A stretch of 64,000 nucleotides of DNA, taken from positions 1 through 64,000 of the forward strand of contig JANQJZ010000048.1 of the NCBI GenBank assembly GCA_028281365.1, written 5' to 3'. Under the pieces are notes generated by a model, which saw only the letters and a list, made by a program, of their open reading frames with translations, was not told the origin of the DNA and searched no databases. The DNA is from Gammaproteobacteria bacterium. Lineage in GTDB: Bacteria; Pseudomonadota; Gammaproteobacteria; Eutrophobiales; Eutrophobiaceae. The translations under genes and the position numbers were made by a program. This document shows positions 48,044 to 56,881 of this stretch, piece by piece. Numbering within the stretch: the stretch's first letter is position 1; every line of letters begins with the position of its first letter.

Positions 48044-48123
48044 ATTGTCAAGCCGATATGCCGGTTAAGGCCGATTTCGGATAGTTACCGTGTTTGTAAC
48101 AGGTTCGAAATTGAACCCTTTTT
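48044..48123 (+). ncRNA. Candidate structured RNA ending in an intrinsic terminator
   Basis: Consecutive stems: GCC...GGC around 48052-48070, CCG ATTT CGG at 48071-48080, GTTAC/GTAAC at 48084-48100, and GGTTC/GAACC at 48102-48117 followed by CTTTTT. It could be the end of the FHA transcript, a small RNA, or an attenuator for the downstream pair. I could not match it to a known riboswitch. Confidence 0.35.
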
Positions 48124-48247
48124 ACATTGAATACGAAGACTTAGCTACTAAACTTTAATAATAGAAAGTGCAAGAGTCGATATGCAGATGACTCAATAAG
48201 AGCACTTAACAGAAGTAAGGCGATTTTGAGGTGTTTGTTAATAAAGT

Positions 48248-48279
48248 GGATTGATTCGAGAAAGAACCCGGTTCAATCC
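48248..48279 (+). promoter_or_regulatory. Leader hairpin before the first paired exported protein gene
   Basis: GGATTGA (48248-48254) and TCAATCC (48273-48279) form a perfect seven-base stem with an 18-base loop about 60 bases ahead of the start codon. It could affect mRNA stability or translation. Confidence 0.3.
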
Positions 48280-48340
48280 GTAGTTGGAACTTAAAAATTT
48301 ATATTGATGATTGTTAACCTGGTTATATGGAGAGTCTATA

Positions 48341-49360
48341 ATGAATAACAAACTTGCAGCTAAACGTGAATATGAAAGCAACGAACCCTCAAACTGGATA
48401 GAAAGGGTTGCCGAAGCTTTTCTTAATAACAAGATCAAAAGTAATCTTAAATCAGCTACCAAGGTACATCCTTGTATTATTAATAATCAGCGTGTGTTGG
48501 TGTATGAACATGGCCTGCAGGAAAAAAATCCTGAAGCCTATCAACAGCTAAAGACATATGCTGATAAAAATAGTTTTGGCATTAAAGAAGATCAACGTGT
48601 TACCGGTGACAAACCGGTCAAGTTTGAACGACGATTGGCAGAAAGTTTACCGATGTTATTTCTTGCAAGTGGTATCTTTATGTCCGGCAATACCAACGCT
48701 GGCGATATCCCCATGCCGGGTTCTGATTCCGATATTAAGGTAATGTCTGATGTCGAAGTAACCGCTGAATATGACAGAAATGATCGTGCTTATACCCAGC
48801 AGAATGGTAAACGTTTTATTACTAATCCTTATGGTGAAACCGAATCTATCCTTGCAGTCGCGGCACAAACCAAGGCCCAGGGTGAACTAAAACGTGTTAG
48901 TACGCGTGGCATTAAGATGCCTTCGGGTTACGTTGGTGGATTTATTAATAAATACGAACATACCTTTGCTAATGGCCAGACCTTTAGTTATTACGAAGGT
49001 GAAGGCTTTGGTGCCCTTGGTTATCATGCAGATGAAGGAAAAGTTATTCTTGATGTACTTGCCGGTGGTGGTGCGTTCTCTTCGCCAAAACTTTGGGGAC
49101 CGTATGATCAATTACTTGGTGACAAGGACAATTCTTCCATGCATCTGATGATGGGTGACGGTAGCAAGGATGGTATGGGGTTATTAAAAGCATCTTATGC
49201 GATCGGTTACACCGCTGTCATGGCTGAAGAAGATTATGCAACCTTAGGTAATGCCTATAGTGGTGCTGTCCAGGACACGATGCAGCAACTTGTTGCCAGT
49301 GGTGCTACAGGTGATATAAATGTAGCTTCTACCGAAGATATTAGCGGAGACAAGATTTAA
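48341..49360 (+). CDS. Exported protein with an N-terminal module shared with its neighbour
   Basis: 339 residues. Residues about 17-88 (NWIERVAEAF, VHPCIINNQRVLVYEHGL, KEDQRV) match the start of the next protein. A hydrophobic stretch at 102-116 then NTNAG looks like a delayed signal sequence or membrane anchor. The following about 220 residues are Gly- and aromatic-rich (KYEHTFANGQTFSYYEGEGF, in parts) and unlike any family I recognise. ATG at 48341 is preferred, with GGAGAG nine bases upstream; an open frame reaches back to 48311. Confidence 0.75.
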   Translation: MNNKLAAKREYESNEPSNWIERVAEAFLNNKIKSNLKSATKVHPCIINNQRVLVYEHGLQEKNPEAYQQLKTYADKNSFGIKEDQRVTGDKPVKFERRLAESLPMLFLASGIFMSGNTNAGDIPMPGSDSDIKVMSDVEVTAEYDRNDRAYTQQNGKRFITNPYGETESILAVAAQTKAQGELKRVSTRGIKMPSGYVGGFINKYEHTFANGQTFSYYEGEGFGALGYHADEGKVILDVLAGGGAFSSPKLWGPYDQLLGDKDNSSMHLMMGDGSKDGMGLLKASYAIGYTAVMAEEDYATLGNAYSGAVQDTMQQLVASGATGDINVASTEDISGDKI

Positions 49361-49408
49361 TTTTTTAGTCATTAAATTTGTTTTCGTCGAATATGATATC
49401 GTACAGCT

Positions 49409-50296
49409 ATGGTCAAAGATACCGACGCCCTTGATAATCTGAAGCGTATCGAGGCACAAAAACAACCTGGAAACTGGGTGGATCGCATTGTTAACTCAAT
49501 GCGATCCAAAAAGAAACGGGCCATGGTTCACCCTTGCGTTATCGATGGCCATCGAACTCTCGTCTATGAACGTGGATTAGCAGAGACTGATCCCCACTCG
49601 TTCCAACTGCTGGTTGAATATGCTGACGCATATGGTTATCTGCTGAAAGAAGACCAACGTGCTGACTTCCTCGAAGGTGTTAAACGAGTTAGAAATAAAA
49701 GTTGTGCGAATGTTATCTCTATCATGGTTCTAACGGCTGGTCTTATGTCACAAACGGCTTATGCCATCGATGATGATGATCATGACCATGCAGCACATAT
49801 TGATCCGGATATTACACAGAACAGAATCGAAACGGGTTATGATTTTAATCTCGATAGTTTTAAGACCCAGGATGAACTGGCAGCAGGATTATTGACCTGG
49901 ATTAATCAACATTCTTCTTTTGATTACAACATCGACAAGGTTCCGAAGATTAAAAAGGTATCGGCGCACCAGATTGCTAAAGTGGCATTCGGTGGTGAAT
50001 TACCTAAAGCAATTAATCCCGAAAGCCTGCAGATTTTTGGTTTGTATAACTTCAATGAGGAAACTGTTTACCTGCTTGATTCAATTGATCTGGAAACAAA
50101 CGAAGGCAAAGCGATCCTGCTACATGAGTTAGTCCATTTTCTGCAATACCAGACCGGTATTGATAAAGATGCGAAATGCAAGAATGAACTGGAATCGTTG
50201 GCTTACGTTCTGGAAGCGAAGTTTCTGGACGCCCATCACCATGATCATAACATCAGTATGAGCCATATCTGGAAAGTCAGCCAATGTAAAGTTTAA
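49409..50296 (+). CDS. Exported putative zinc metallopeptidase with shared N-terminal module
   Basis: 295 residues. The module at about 21-85 (NWVDRIVNSM, VHPCVIDGHRTLVYERGL, KEDQRA) is followed by a hydrophobic segment (100-113) and TAYA, a good signal-peptidase site after A119. The exported part starts with a His/Asp-rich patch (DDDDHDHAAH) and contains a zincin motif H239-E240-LV-H243 (LLHELVHFLQYQTG) with a possible third ligand Glu at 260-262. It resembles the uncharacterised DUF6647 metallopeptidase-like proteins. It ends with another His cluster (HHHDH). Located 48 bases after its partner. Confidence 0.78.
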   Translation: MVKDTDALDNLKRIEAQKQPGNWVDRIVNSMRSKKKRAMVHPCVIDGHRTLVYERGLAETDPHSFQLLVEYADAYGYLLKEDQRADFLEGVKRVRNKSCANVISIMVLTAGLMSQTAYAIDDDDHDHAAHIDPDITQNRIETGYDFNLDSFKTQDELAAGLLTWINQHSSFDYNIDKVPKIKKVSAHQIAKVAFGGELPKAINPESLQIFGLYNFNEETVYLLDSIDLETNEGKAILLHELVHFLQYQTGIDKDAKCKNELESLAYVLEAKFLDAHHHDHNISMSHIWKVSQCKV

Positions 50297-50400
50297 AAAA
50301 GCCGACCTATTTCCTGATTTAAGCCGAGGGCAATTAAGCAATTCTACGATCAGGACGCTGTTGTAAAAGATATATTAAAAATCTGATGAATGTCTGTGTA

Positions 50401-50904
50401 TCAAGTTGATTGAGAGAGTGAAATTTCTGCAAGGAGTCCTGTAGTCTGACGTAAACGTAAACTGATTATTTGTGCAATACGCCAGAGTAGTTTCACGGCA
50501 AGATTACTATTTTCCTTAACCAATTTGTCAAAATCATTACGTGTAATCATTAGAACTTTTGAATCTTTAGATGCAATAGCAGATGCAGAAAGAGGTCTGC
50601 CATCAATAATTGCCATTTCGCCAATGGTGCCACCGGCTATTACATCGGCAATTTTCAAGAACTCACTGGGAGAAGTTTCTTTAAATATTGCCACTTCACC
50701 TTCTGCAATAAAACACAAGGAAGCATCTGTACTACCTTCAGTAAAAATATTTGAACCCGCTTCAGCAGAGTATACCTTGACCCAATTAGCCAGGTTCTCT
50801 GCATCAGTATCTTCCAGGTCAGAAAAAAATTGTGTTTTTTTAATATAACCTTTTACTGTGTCAAATGACGCCGTCCCTTCACTGACTAGTTTCATCTCGG
50901 CCAT
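50401..50904 (-). CDS. Cyclic-nucleotide-binding-domain protein
   Basis: About 167 residues with one Crp-like cNMP-binding domain (GSNIFTEGSTDASLCFIAEGEVAIF, in parts; GGTIGEMAIIDGRPLSASA is the phosphate-binding cassette) and no helix-turn-helix, so it is not a transcription factor by itself. The Arg in GRPLSAS fits cAMP/cGMP binding. ATG at 50904 has AGGTGA seven bases upstream; a GTG three codons earlier is open. Partner unknown. Confidence 0.85.
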   Translation of the reverse strand: MAEMKLVSEGTASFDTVKGYIKKTQFFSDLEDTDAENLANWVKVYSAEAGSNIFTEGSTDASLCFIAEGEVAIFKETSPSEFLKIADVIAGGTIGEMAIIDGRPLSASAIASKDSKVLMITRNDFDKLVKENSNLAVKLLWRIAQIISLRLRQTTGLLAEISLSQST

Positions 50905-51031
50905 GTTTATCACCTTTAATTGTTTTTATAATAATATAGTGACCATCCATGTCGTGTTTTAACTACATTTTTATAATTGTTTATTTTTAATGATAGTGAT
51001 ACATGCCAATGATGACAACATCATTACTATT

Positions 51032-51475
51032 CTAATTTAAAGGCATACAACGTTTAGGCAACAAGTCCTTACCAAGATCACTGCGGCAAACCCAATCCAG
51101 CTTATTGTCTACGACAACAGGCTTTAACATTACTTTCCTGTCATTTATATCCTGCTTAACATTGATATGTGGCTTATTCATGAAGATAACTGTTATAACT
51201 CCTGGTTCATCCTTACTGACCTCCACCTGTTTAACTAAAGACTTGCTAAAATCCAGGGGTTCCAGTTTTAATTCCCGTTCTACAGCAACAGAATCGGGTA
51301 GTGTTCCTTTCTCATTCCAGTATTTTATTACTGCTATTTTATATTTTAATACGAGTGATAATCCTTGAAGCACTTTTGCCTGATCAGTTAAATCAATCTT
51401 TTTCTCCGAAGTAAAAATAAAATTCCAGGAAAGAAGAATAACAGCCAATATTAATACAATTAGTGTTTTGTACAT
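51032..51475 (-). CDS. Pilin-domain protein without a prepilin cleavage site
   Basis: 147 residues: an N-terminal membrane segment (about 4-22) and a C-terminal part that follows the type IV pilin pattern (VITVIFMNKPHINV, LKPVV, LDWVCRS...LLPKRCMPL, with the terminal cysteine pair about 129 and 143 forming the pilin D-loop). The prepilin GF-T-L-I-E processing motif is missing, so it would be a membrane-anchored, non-polymerising pilin-like protein. Eight or so bases downstream of the HugZ-like gene. Confidence 0.7.
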   Translation of the reverse strand: MYKTLIVLILAVILLSWNFIFTSEKKIDLTDQAKVLQGLSLVLKYKIAVIKYWNEKGTLPDSVAVERELKLEPLDFSKSLVKQVEVSKDEPGVITVIFMNKPHINVKQDINDRKVMLKPVVVDNKLDWVCRSDLGKDLLPKRCMPLN

Positions 51476-51484
51476 TTTTAAAAA

Positions 51485-52207
51485 TTACTCATTAATTGTT
51501 TGTTTAGCCATATCAACTAATGCCTTTCTGACTTCACCGGTATTTGTTACAGGTTTCTCAAAATTTATACGATATATTCTTTCACCAATACGTAAATTAA
51601 ATCCCTCACTATCGACACCAATCATTTCAGGAGTTAGTGTTTCAGCATAATTTATAGTATTCAATTCGCAATAATGTTTGATCGCCTCCGTATGATCAGC
51701 GTTCATATGATCCAGCATTTGTTTTTCAGTTTCAAAATAAAATGGATTTATTTTGATGAAATCCTGCTTTTCAATCCAGTGAATCTGTCCGAAACCACCA
51801 ATGAAACGGATACGTACCGGTTTAATAATATAAAAATTAAAATCATGCGTTTTATGATAATCGCGTGATTGAGGAAAAAAATTATAGTAGCGATTAACAG
51901 GATCTATATTATTCACATCCAGTTTCTCAGCATCACCAATGTAGGTTACTCTACCAACTGTTTGCCAATCACCAGCGTGTTCTTCTGTAGCAATTAACGA
52001 AACCCTGGGGTCCGCCAGGATATTTTTCGAATGCTGTGCAATGCTGCTGATTAAAATAACCGGCATGCCGCTTTTATCAAGACAATACGGAACTATGGAA
52101 CCAAATGGATAACCCGGTACATCAACAGAATGTGTACTTAAAACACCCTGATAATTGGCGAGTAATAAATCTCTGGCTTGTTTTGCAGCATTTTGTCTTT
52201 TTGCCAT
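51485..52207 (-). CDS. HugZ-like pyridoxamine-phosphate-oxidase-fold protein
   Basis: 240 residues: an N-terminal split-barrel flavin/haem-binding domain (GVLSTHSVDVPGYPFGS, SSIAQHSKNI, RVSLIA, RVTYIGD) and a C-terminal DUF2470 domain (MLDHMNADHTEAIKHYC, VDSEGFNLRIG). Members of this family bind or degrade haem (HugZ) or act in iron acquisition. The HMNADH motif is diagnostic. Haem oxygenase activity is possible but not shown. Confidence 0.88.
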   Translation of the reverse strand: MAKRQNAAKQARDLLLANYQGVLSTHSVDVPGYPFGSIVPYCLDKSGMPVILISSIAQHSKNILADPRVSLIATEEHAGDWQTVGRVTYIGDAEKLDVNNIDPVNRYYNFFPQSRDYHKTHDFNFYIIKPVRIRFIGGFGQIHWIEKQDFIKINPFYFETEKQMLDHMNADHTEAIKHYCELNTINYAETLTPEMIGVDSEGFNLRIGERIYRINFEKPVTNTGEVRKALVDMAKQTINE

Positions 52208-52294
52208 AGCAGGATGTTATCAGAATTAACTGATATTGATATGTTCATCAGAACAACATAATAATATTACCGTGTTAATGTAGAATAGCGTTTT

Positions 52295-53710
52295 ATGGGA
52301 CAGGAAATAACATCCAGCCAATTCTCTGCGAATGACTTCAATACTTTTTCCAATATTCTGGAAGAAGAAACACGAAGTTTGGCCAGTCTATTTAAAAGTG
52401 ATGCCTTCTTTAATACAGAATATATTGGCGGTTTTGAAATCGAAACAATACTGGTTAGTCATTCGGGATTACCCGTTCCTGCTAATCAGACTTTTCTTGC
52501 TAATATGAATAGTCCGCTGGTTGTACATGAACTTGCCGCTTTCAATATTGAACTAAACAGTACACCAGTATCATTGCAGGAATTTGCACTGAGTACTATG
52601 GAAGTTCAATTAAAATCTACCTGGGATAAATGCCGCAGCATCGCGCAGGAATTATCTTTGGAGATAATGATGGTTGGAATTTTACCCAGTATCAAGGAAC
52701 AGCACCTGACTTTAGCAAACATGTCCAAGCTCAACCGTTACCAGGCCCTGAATCAGCAGGTTATAAAAATGCGTGATGGCAAACCAATTCAATTACATAT
52801 CGATGGAAAGGAATCAATCCGGGCAAAACATCATAATGTAATGATTGAATCAGCCTGTACGTCACTGCAACTTCATCTACAGGCGCCAATCGAGAAAGCT
52901 GTTGATATTTATAATGCTTCAATAATGGTTTCAGCACCAATAGTCGCTGCGACAGCTAATTCACCCTATTTTTTTGGACATGACCTTTGGGATGAAACAC
53001 GTATACCTTTATTTGAACAGTCCGTTGAACTCGGTGACAAGGATTATCGGCGGGTTACCTTTGGTAGTGCTTATTGTAATGAGTCGCTGTTTGAATGTTT
53101 TAAAGAAAACCTGGATCATTATCCGGTGCTTGTACCATTAACAAACACAGAGGAAAAAAAATACCTCGATTGTCTCCGCTTTCATAATGGAACAATCTGG
53201 CGCTGGAACCGGCCATTGATCGGTATTGATGAAGACAATAATCCACATATCAGGATTGAACACCGGGTCATTCCATCCGGACCAACAGTGATTGATAGTA
53301 TTGCAAACGCTGCGTTATATTTTGGACTGGTTAACAAAATCTCCGGGCAAATTACTCCTTACATGGAAGATCTAAGTTTCGAAAATGCGAGATCTAATTT
53401 TTACAATTGCGCTAAACATGGCTTGTCTGCAGAAATTAATTGGCCAAATAAGGATATTACCCCGGTCAGGGACCTACTACTTGAAGAATTGATACCTTTG
53501 GCAAGGTCCGGATTACAACATCTTAATATCGCAGCAGAAGATATCGATCTATATCTATCCATTATTGAACATCGCGTAGATACAGGCCAAAACGGAACTA
53601 AATGGCAACGAGAATGGATCAATAAAAACGGTAAAGACATGAATTATTTAACCCGCTGTTACCTGGAGCAACAAAACTCGGGTTGCCCCGTACATGAATG
53701 GACATTATAA
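52295..53710 (+). CDS. GCS2-family carboxylate-amine ligase (glutamate-cysteine ligase-like)
   Basis: 471 residues. The N-terminal GGFEIE (E48, E50) aligns with the ATP/Mg-binding start of the GCS2 family; IQLHLQAPIEKAVDIYNASIM (in parts), SPYFFG, and RIEHRVIPSGPT belong to the active site. It probably joins an amino acid or small amine to a carboxylate. It is directly adjacent to an M14-type hydrolase gene (stop codon and next start are contiguous), so the two act together. It is not clearly the classical GshA; it could be linked to ergothioneine-type thiol chemistry, since egtD lies further down. Confidence 0.82.
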   Translation: MGQEITSSQFSANDFNTFSNILEEETRSLASLFKSDAFFNTEYIGGFEIETILVSHSGLPVPANQTFLANMNSPLVVHELAAFNIELNSTPVSLQEFALSTMEVQLKSTWDKCRSIAQELSLEIMMVGILPSIKEQHLTLANMSKLNRYQALNQQVIKMRDGKPIQLHIDGKESIRAKHHNVMIESACTSLQLHLQAPIEKAVDIYNASIMVSAPIVAATANSPYFFGHDLWDETRIPLFEQSVELGDKDYRRVTFGSAYCNESLFECFKENLDHYPVLVPLTNTEEKKYLDCLRFHNGTIWRWNRPLIGIDEDNNPHIRIEHRVIPSGPTVIDSIANAALYFGLVNKISGQITPYMEDLSFENARSNFYNCAKHGLSAEINWPNKDITPVRDLLLEELIPLARSGLQHLNIAAEDIDLYLSIIEHRVDTGQNGTKWQREWINKNGKDMNYLTRCYLEQQNSGCPVHEWTL

Positions 53711-54751
53711 GTGTTAAACATTGTTGAAAAATTTGATGATGAAATTCTGGGTTTACCGGCACATCGTTTACATGAAAAATTATCCGGACCAACCTTACTC
53801 CATCTGAAAGGAAAAAAAGAACCCTGTCTTTTCCTGTCAGCATTGTTACATGGTAATGAAAATAGTGGTTGGGAGGTTGTTAAAAACATTCTACTCAAAT
53901 ATAAAACACAACAATTACCTCGCACCTTATCGATTTTTATCGGTAATGTTAAAGCGGCGCGCTATAAAAAGCGCAGACTTGAAAATCAGCTTGACTTCAA
54001 TCGTACCTGGTGCCGGGGTGAGGCAGATGAAAATAAAATGATGTCGTCTATCATCGAACATATGAGAAAACGGAAAGTTTTTGCCAGTATTGACATTCAT
54101 AATAACAATGGTCTGAACCCGCACTATGGTTGCATAAATAAACTTGATAAACCTTTTCTAAAACTTGCAAAAGAATTTTCAAGTATGGTGATTTATTTTA
54201 TCCGCCCTTTCGGTGTCCAAAGTCTGGCATTCTCGGATTTTTGCCCGGCAATCACGCTCGAAACAGGATTGCCTGGAGACGAATACGGAATTAATTTGAC
54301 AACAAAGTTTGTTGATCATGTACTCAATATGACTTCACTTGACACAAATGAAGATGTAGATAAAGAGATTGATCTTTATCATACAATCGGTGTTATAAAA
54401 TTGCCTGGTTCATACGACTTTAGTTTTGATGGAAAGAAAGCGGATATCCAGTTCATAAAAGGTATTGAAGGTGTTAATTTTATTGAAATCAGCAGTGACA
54501 CACTACTATGCCGCTTAAAACGCAATATTGATAGACCTCTAATTGCAATGGACGAAGAAGGGAAAGATATTTTTGATGTCTTCTTTACAATTAAGGAGGA
54601 TGGTCTATACACAAAAAAAGCAATAATGCCCGCCATGTTGACCACAGATATAAATATTGTTCGCCAGGATTGTCTTGGCTATTTAATGGAGCATTACGAC
54701 ATTAAGCGCGGTGAAAAAACCACGGATAGTAATTCAGCATTATGGAAATAA
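53711..54751 (+). CDS. M14-family zinc hydrolase (aspartoacylase/AstE-like)
   Basis: 346 residues. Zinc ligands H47 and E50 (LLHGNENSG) and H130 (SIDIHNNNG), substrate arginine in DFNRTW, and catalytic E184 (ITLETGLPGD) are all in place. The C-terminal beta domain (about 225-340) is as in succinylglutamate desuccinylases/aspartoacylases. It starts with GTG directly after the stop of the GCS2 gene, indicating strict coupling. It would hydrolyse an amide such as that formed by its partner. Confidence 0.85.
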   Translation: MLNIVEKFDDEILGLPAHRLHEKLSGPTLLHLKGKKEPCLFLSALLHGNENSGWEVVKNILLKYKTQQLPRTLSIFIGNVKAARYKKRRLENQLDFNRTWCRGEADENKMMSSIIEHMRKRKVFASIDIHNNNGLNPHYGCINKLDKPFLKLAKEFSSMVIYFIRPFGVQSLAFSDFCPAITLETGLPGDEYGINLTTKFVDHVLNMTSLDTNEDVDKEIDLYHTIGVIKLPGSYDFSFDGKKADIQFIKGIEGVNFIEISSDTLLCRLKRNIDRPLIAMDEEGKDIFDVFFTIKEDGLYTKKAIMPAMLTTDINIVRQDCLGYLMEHYDIKRGEKTTDSNSALWK

Positions 54752-54825
54752 AATACTTTGTAATATAGACATTTATTTAAGTAGTGCCTATAACAATGTC
54801 TAGTTAAAAACTTGTTAGCGTTAAA

Positions 54826-55683
54826 ATGAAATCAATCAAGCTGGGCAATACGATAATCGAGGCTAACCGTGTCGGTCTTGGTGCTATGCCTTTGTCCCTG
54901 GAAAACCGGCCTGATGAAATGGCTGCCATGGAAGTTATCCGGACTTTCATTGAAGGGGGCGGGAATTTTATCGATACCGCTAATGTATATTGTATCGATG
55001 ATACTGATGTGGGACACAATGAAAAACTGATCGCAAAAACTCTTAATTGCTTAAATAACACTACAAATATTATTGTCGCCACTAAAGGCGGCCTAAGGAG
55101 ACCAAAAGGAGCATGGACAGTTGATGCCAGTCCGTCATGGTTAAGACAGTCCTGTGATAAAAGTCTGGTTGATCTGGATTGTGATTCTATCTTTTTGTAT
55201 CAGTTACATGCCCCTGATCCTGATATACCGATCACGGAATCTATTGTCGAGTTAGCACAACTAAAAGAGGAAGGAAAAATCCTCCATATTGGTTTATCCA
55301 ATGTTGATGTTGAGCAAATAAAACTGGCTTTATCAGTTACCGATATTGTTTCTGTTCAAAACAGATGTAATCTGTTTGAAAAAAAGTCATTTGAAAATGG
55401 TGTTGTTGAATTTTGTGAACTTAATGAAATAACATTCATTGCACATAGTCCTGTTGGCGGGCATTTTCAACACCAGCAACGGAATCAAAATCTATTATTA
55501 AATAAAACTGCTGAAAAATATCAGGCATCAACTTATCAGATAATGCTTGCATGGTTATTAAATAAAAGTCCAAACATTCTTGTAATCCCCGGGGCATCGA
55601 AAATTACAAGTATCACGGATAGCCTTAAAGCAGAAAACCTGGAAATCAATGAAACAGACATGCAGTTACTCGGAAGAATTTAA
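54826..55683 (+). CDS. Aldo/keto reductase
   Basis: 285 residues, (beta/alpha)8 barrel. The catalytic tetrad is visible: D in NFIDTANVY, Y in the same motif, K in VATKGG and H in YQLHAPDPD. The C-terminal NADPH-binding part has VIPGASKITSI. It lies 74 bases after the M14 gene on the same strand; substrate unknown. Confidence 0.9.
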   Translation: MKSIKLGNTIIEANRVGLGAMPLSLENRPDEMAAMEVIRTFIEGGGNFIDTANVYCIDDTDVGHNEKLIAKTLNCLNNTTNIIVATKGGLRRPKGAWTVDASPSWLRQSCDKSLVDLDCDSIFLYQLHAPDPDIPITESIVELAQLKEEGKILHIGLSNVDVEQIKLALSVTDIVSVQNRCNLFEKKSFENGVVEFCELNEITFIAHSPVGGHFQHQQRNQNLLLNKTAEKYQASTYQIMLAWLLNKSPNILVIPGASKITSITDSLKAENLEINETDMQLLGRI

Positions 55684-55688
55684 ATAGC

Positions 55689-56798
55689 CTATAAAAGATC
55701 AGAAAACGGCTTATATAAAGTATTCATATCCAGCGATTCTGCAACAGGCTTATAAATAATATATCCTTTATAGGTATTCAATCCTTTTGCAAACTCATTG
55801 TCATTCTCTAAGGCTGTTATTCCTTCATTAGCAAGCTTTATTACATAAGGTAATGTTGCATGGGTTAATGCAAATGTTGCTGTTCTGGGATAAGCCCCCG
55901 GCATATTACTAACGCAATAATGGATGACATCATGCTTAATAAATATTGGATCTGAATGTGATGTCGCACGGGAAGTCTCTACACAGCCACCCTGATCGAT
56001 CGCAACATCAACAATAACAGAGCCTGCTTGCATTGTTTTTATCATTTCTTCTGTAACCAGATAGGGTGCTTTAGCACCGGGTAGCAGTACAGCACCAATC
56101 AATAAGTCTGTGTCAATAATATGTTCTGCAATATTATCCGGTGTTGATTGTATAAACTGGATATTGTCTGAGTGAGATTTTTCCTGTTCTATAAATTTAT
56201 TTTCATCAAGTCCCATAATAAAAACATTGGCGCCAAGACCATCCGCAGTAATGGCTGCATGTTGTCCTACAATACCATTCCCAATAACCATTACCTTGCC
56301 ATGGCGCTCTCCAAGTACCCGGCCTAATTGTATCCCCTTCCCCCGATTGAATTTTGTCAGATAATAAGCGCCCACTGTCGCTGCCATATTACCGGCTATA
56401 GCACTCATAGGCGCAAGTAACGGAAATCTCCCGTTAGTATCCTCAACTGTTTCGTAAGCTATGGCCGTTGTTCCCGCATTGATCAAAGCTCTGGTGAGAG
56501 TCTCGGGAACACCGGCAAGATGAAGATAGGTAAATAGAATATTGCCCTTAAAGTATGAAAATTCCTGTTCCAGGGGTTCTTTAATCTTGATAACTAAATC
56601 AGCAGCCCAGGCTTCCTGAGTTGATACAATATTAACACCCAGGTTTTCATATTCCTGATTGCTAAATCCGGCGCCTGAACCGCCATTATTTTCCAACAAT
56701 ACGGTATGCCCGGATGAAATTAATGTTTTCGCACCTTCAGGTGTTAAAGCAACCCGATTTTCCTGATCCTTGATTTCCTTAACAACACCAATTTTCAT
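55689..56798 (-). CDS. ald: Alanine dehydrogenase
   Basis: 369 residues. Interconverts alanine and pyruvate with NAD. MKIGVVKEIKDQENRVALTPEG at the start (in parts), the substrate-binding KIKEP, YLHLAG, NAD-binding VIGNGIVGQHAA, and VDVAIDQGGC are all diagnostic. Convergent with the aldo/keto reductase. Confidence 0.96.
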   Translation of the reverse strand: MKIGVVKEIKDQENRVALTPEGAKTLISSGHTVLLENNGGSGAGFSNQEYENLGVNIVSTQEAWAADLVIKIKEPLEQEFSYFKGNILFTYLHLAGVPETLTRALINAGTTAIAYETVEDTNGRFPLLAPMSAIAGNMAATVGAYYLTKFNRGKGIQLGRVLGERHGKVMVIGNGIVGQHAAITADGLGANVFIMGLDENKFIEQEKSHSDNIQFIQSTPDNIAEHIIDTDLLIGAVLLPGAKAPYLVTEEMIKTMQAGSVIVDVAIDQGGCVETSRATSHSDPIFIKHDVIHYCVSNMPGAYPRTATFALTHATLPYVIKLANEGITALENDNEFAKGLNTYKGYIIYKPVAESLDMNTLYKPFSDLL

Positions 56799-56881
56799 AT
56801 CTGTTTATCCCCTAAATTAAATAGTTCTTAAAACTATTAGACAGATAATAATTACTATGTTCTTTTTCTAAATGACAAAAA

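Larger units (their letters stand above)
47924..48340. other. Long intergenic region with several RNA hairpins
   Basis: 417 bases without a credible gene. It contains a run of small hairpins ending in a terminator (48044-48123) and a further hairpin (48248-48279) in the leader of the next gene. Other parts are AT-rich and featureless. Confidence 0.6.

Noticed and set aside
48044-48123. Known riboswitch (such as cyclic-di-GMP type)
   Set aside because: The conserved core sequences of the riboswitch classes I can recall are not present.
52295-53710. Assignment of the GCS2 gene as egtA of an ergothioneine operon
   Set aside because: egtD lies almost 10 kb away behind unrelated genes and on its own transcript; physical linkage is too weak for this claim.
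54770-54815. AGTGCCTATAAC near the aldo/keto reductase as a second MITE end
   Set aside because: Only one short terminus matches; no opposite inverted repeat or internal structure could be found, so chance cannot be excluded.
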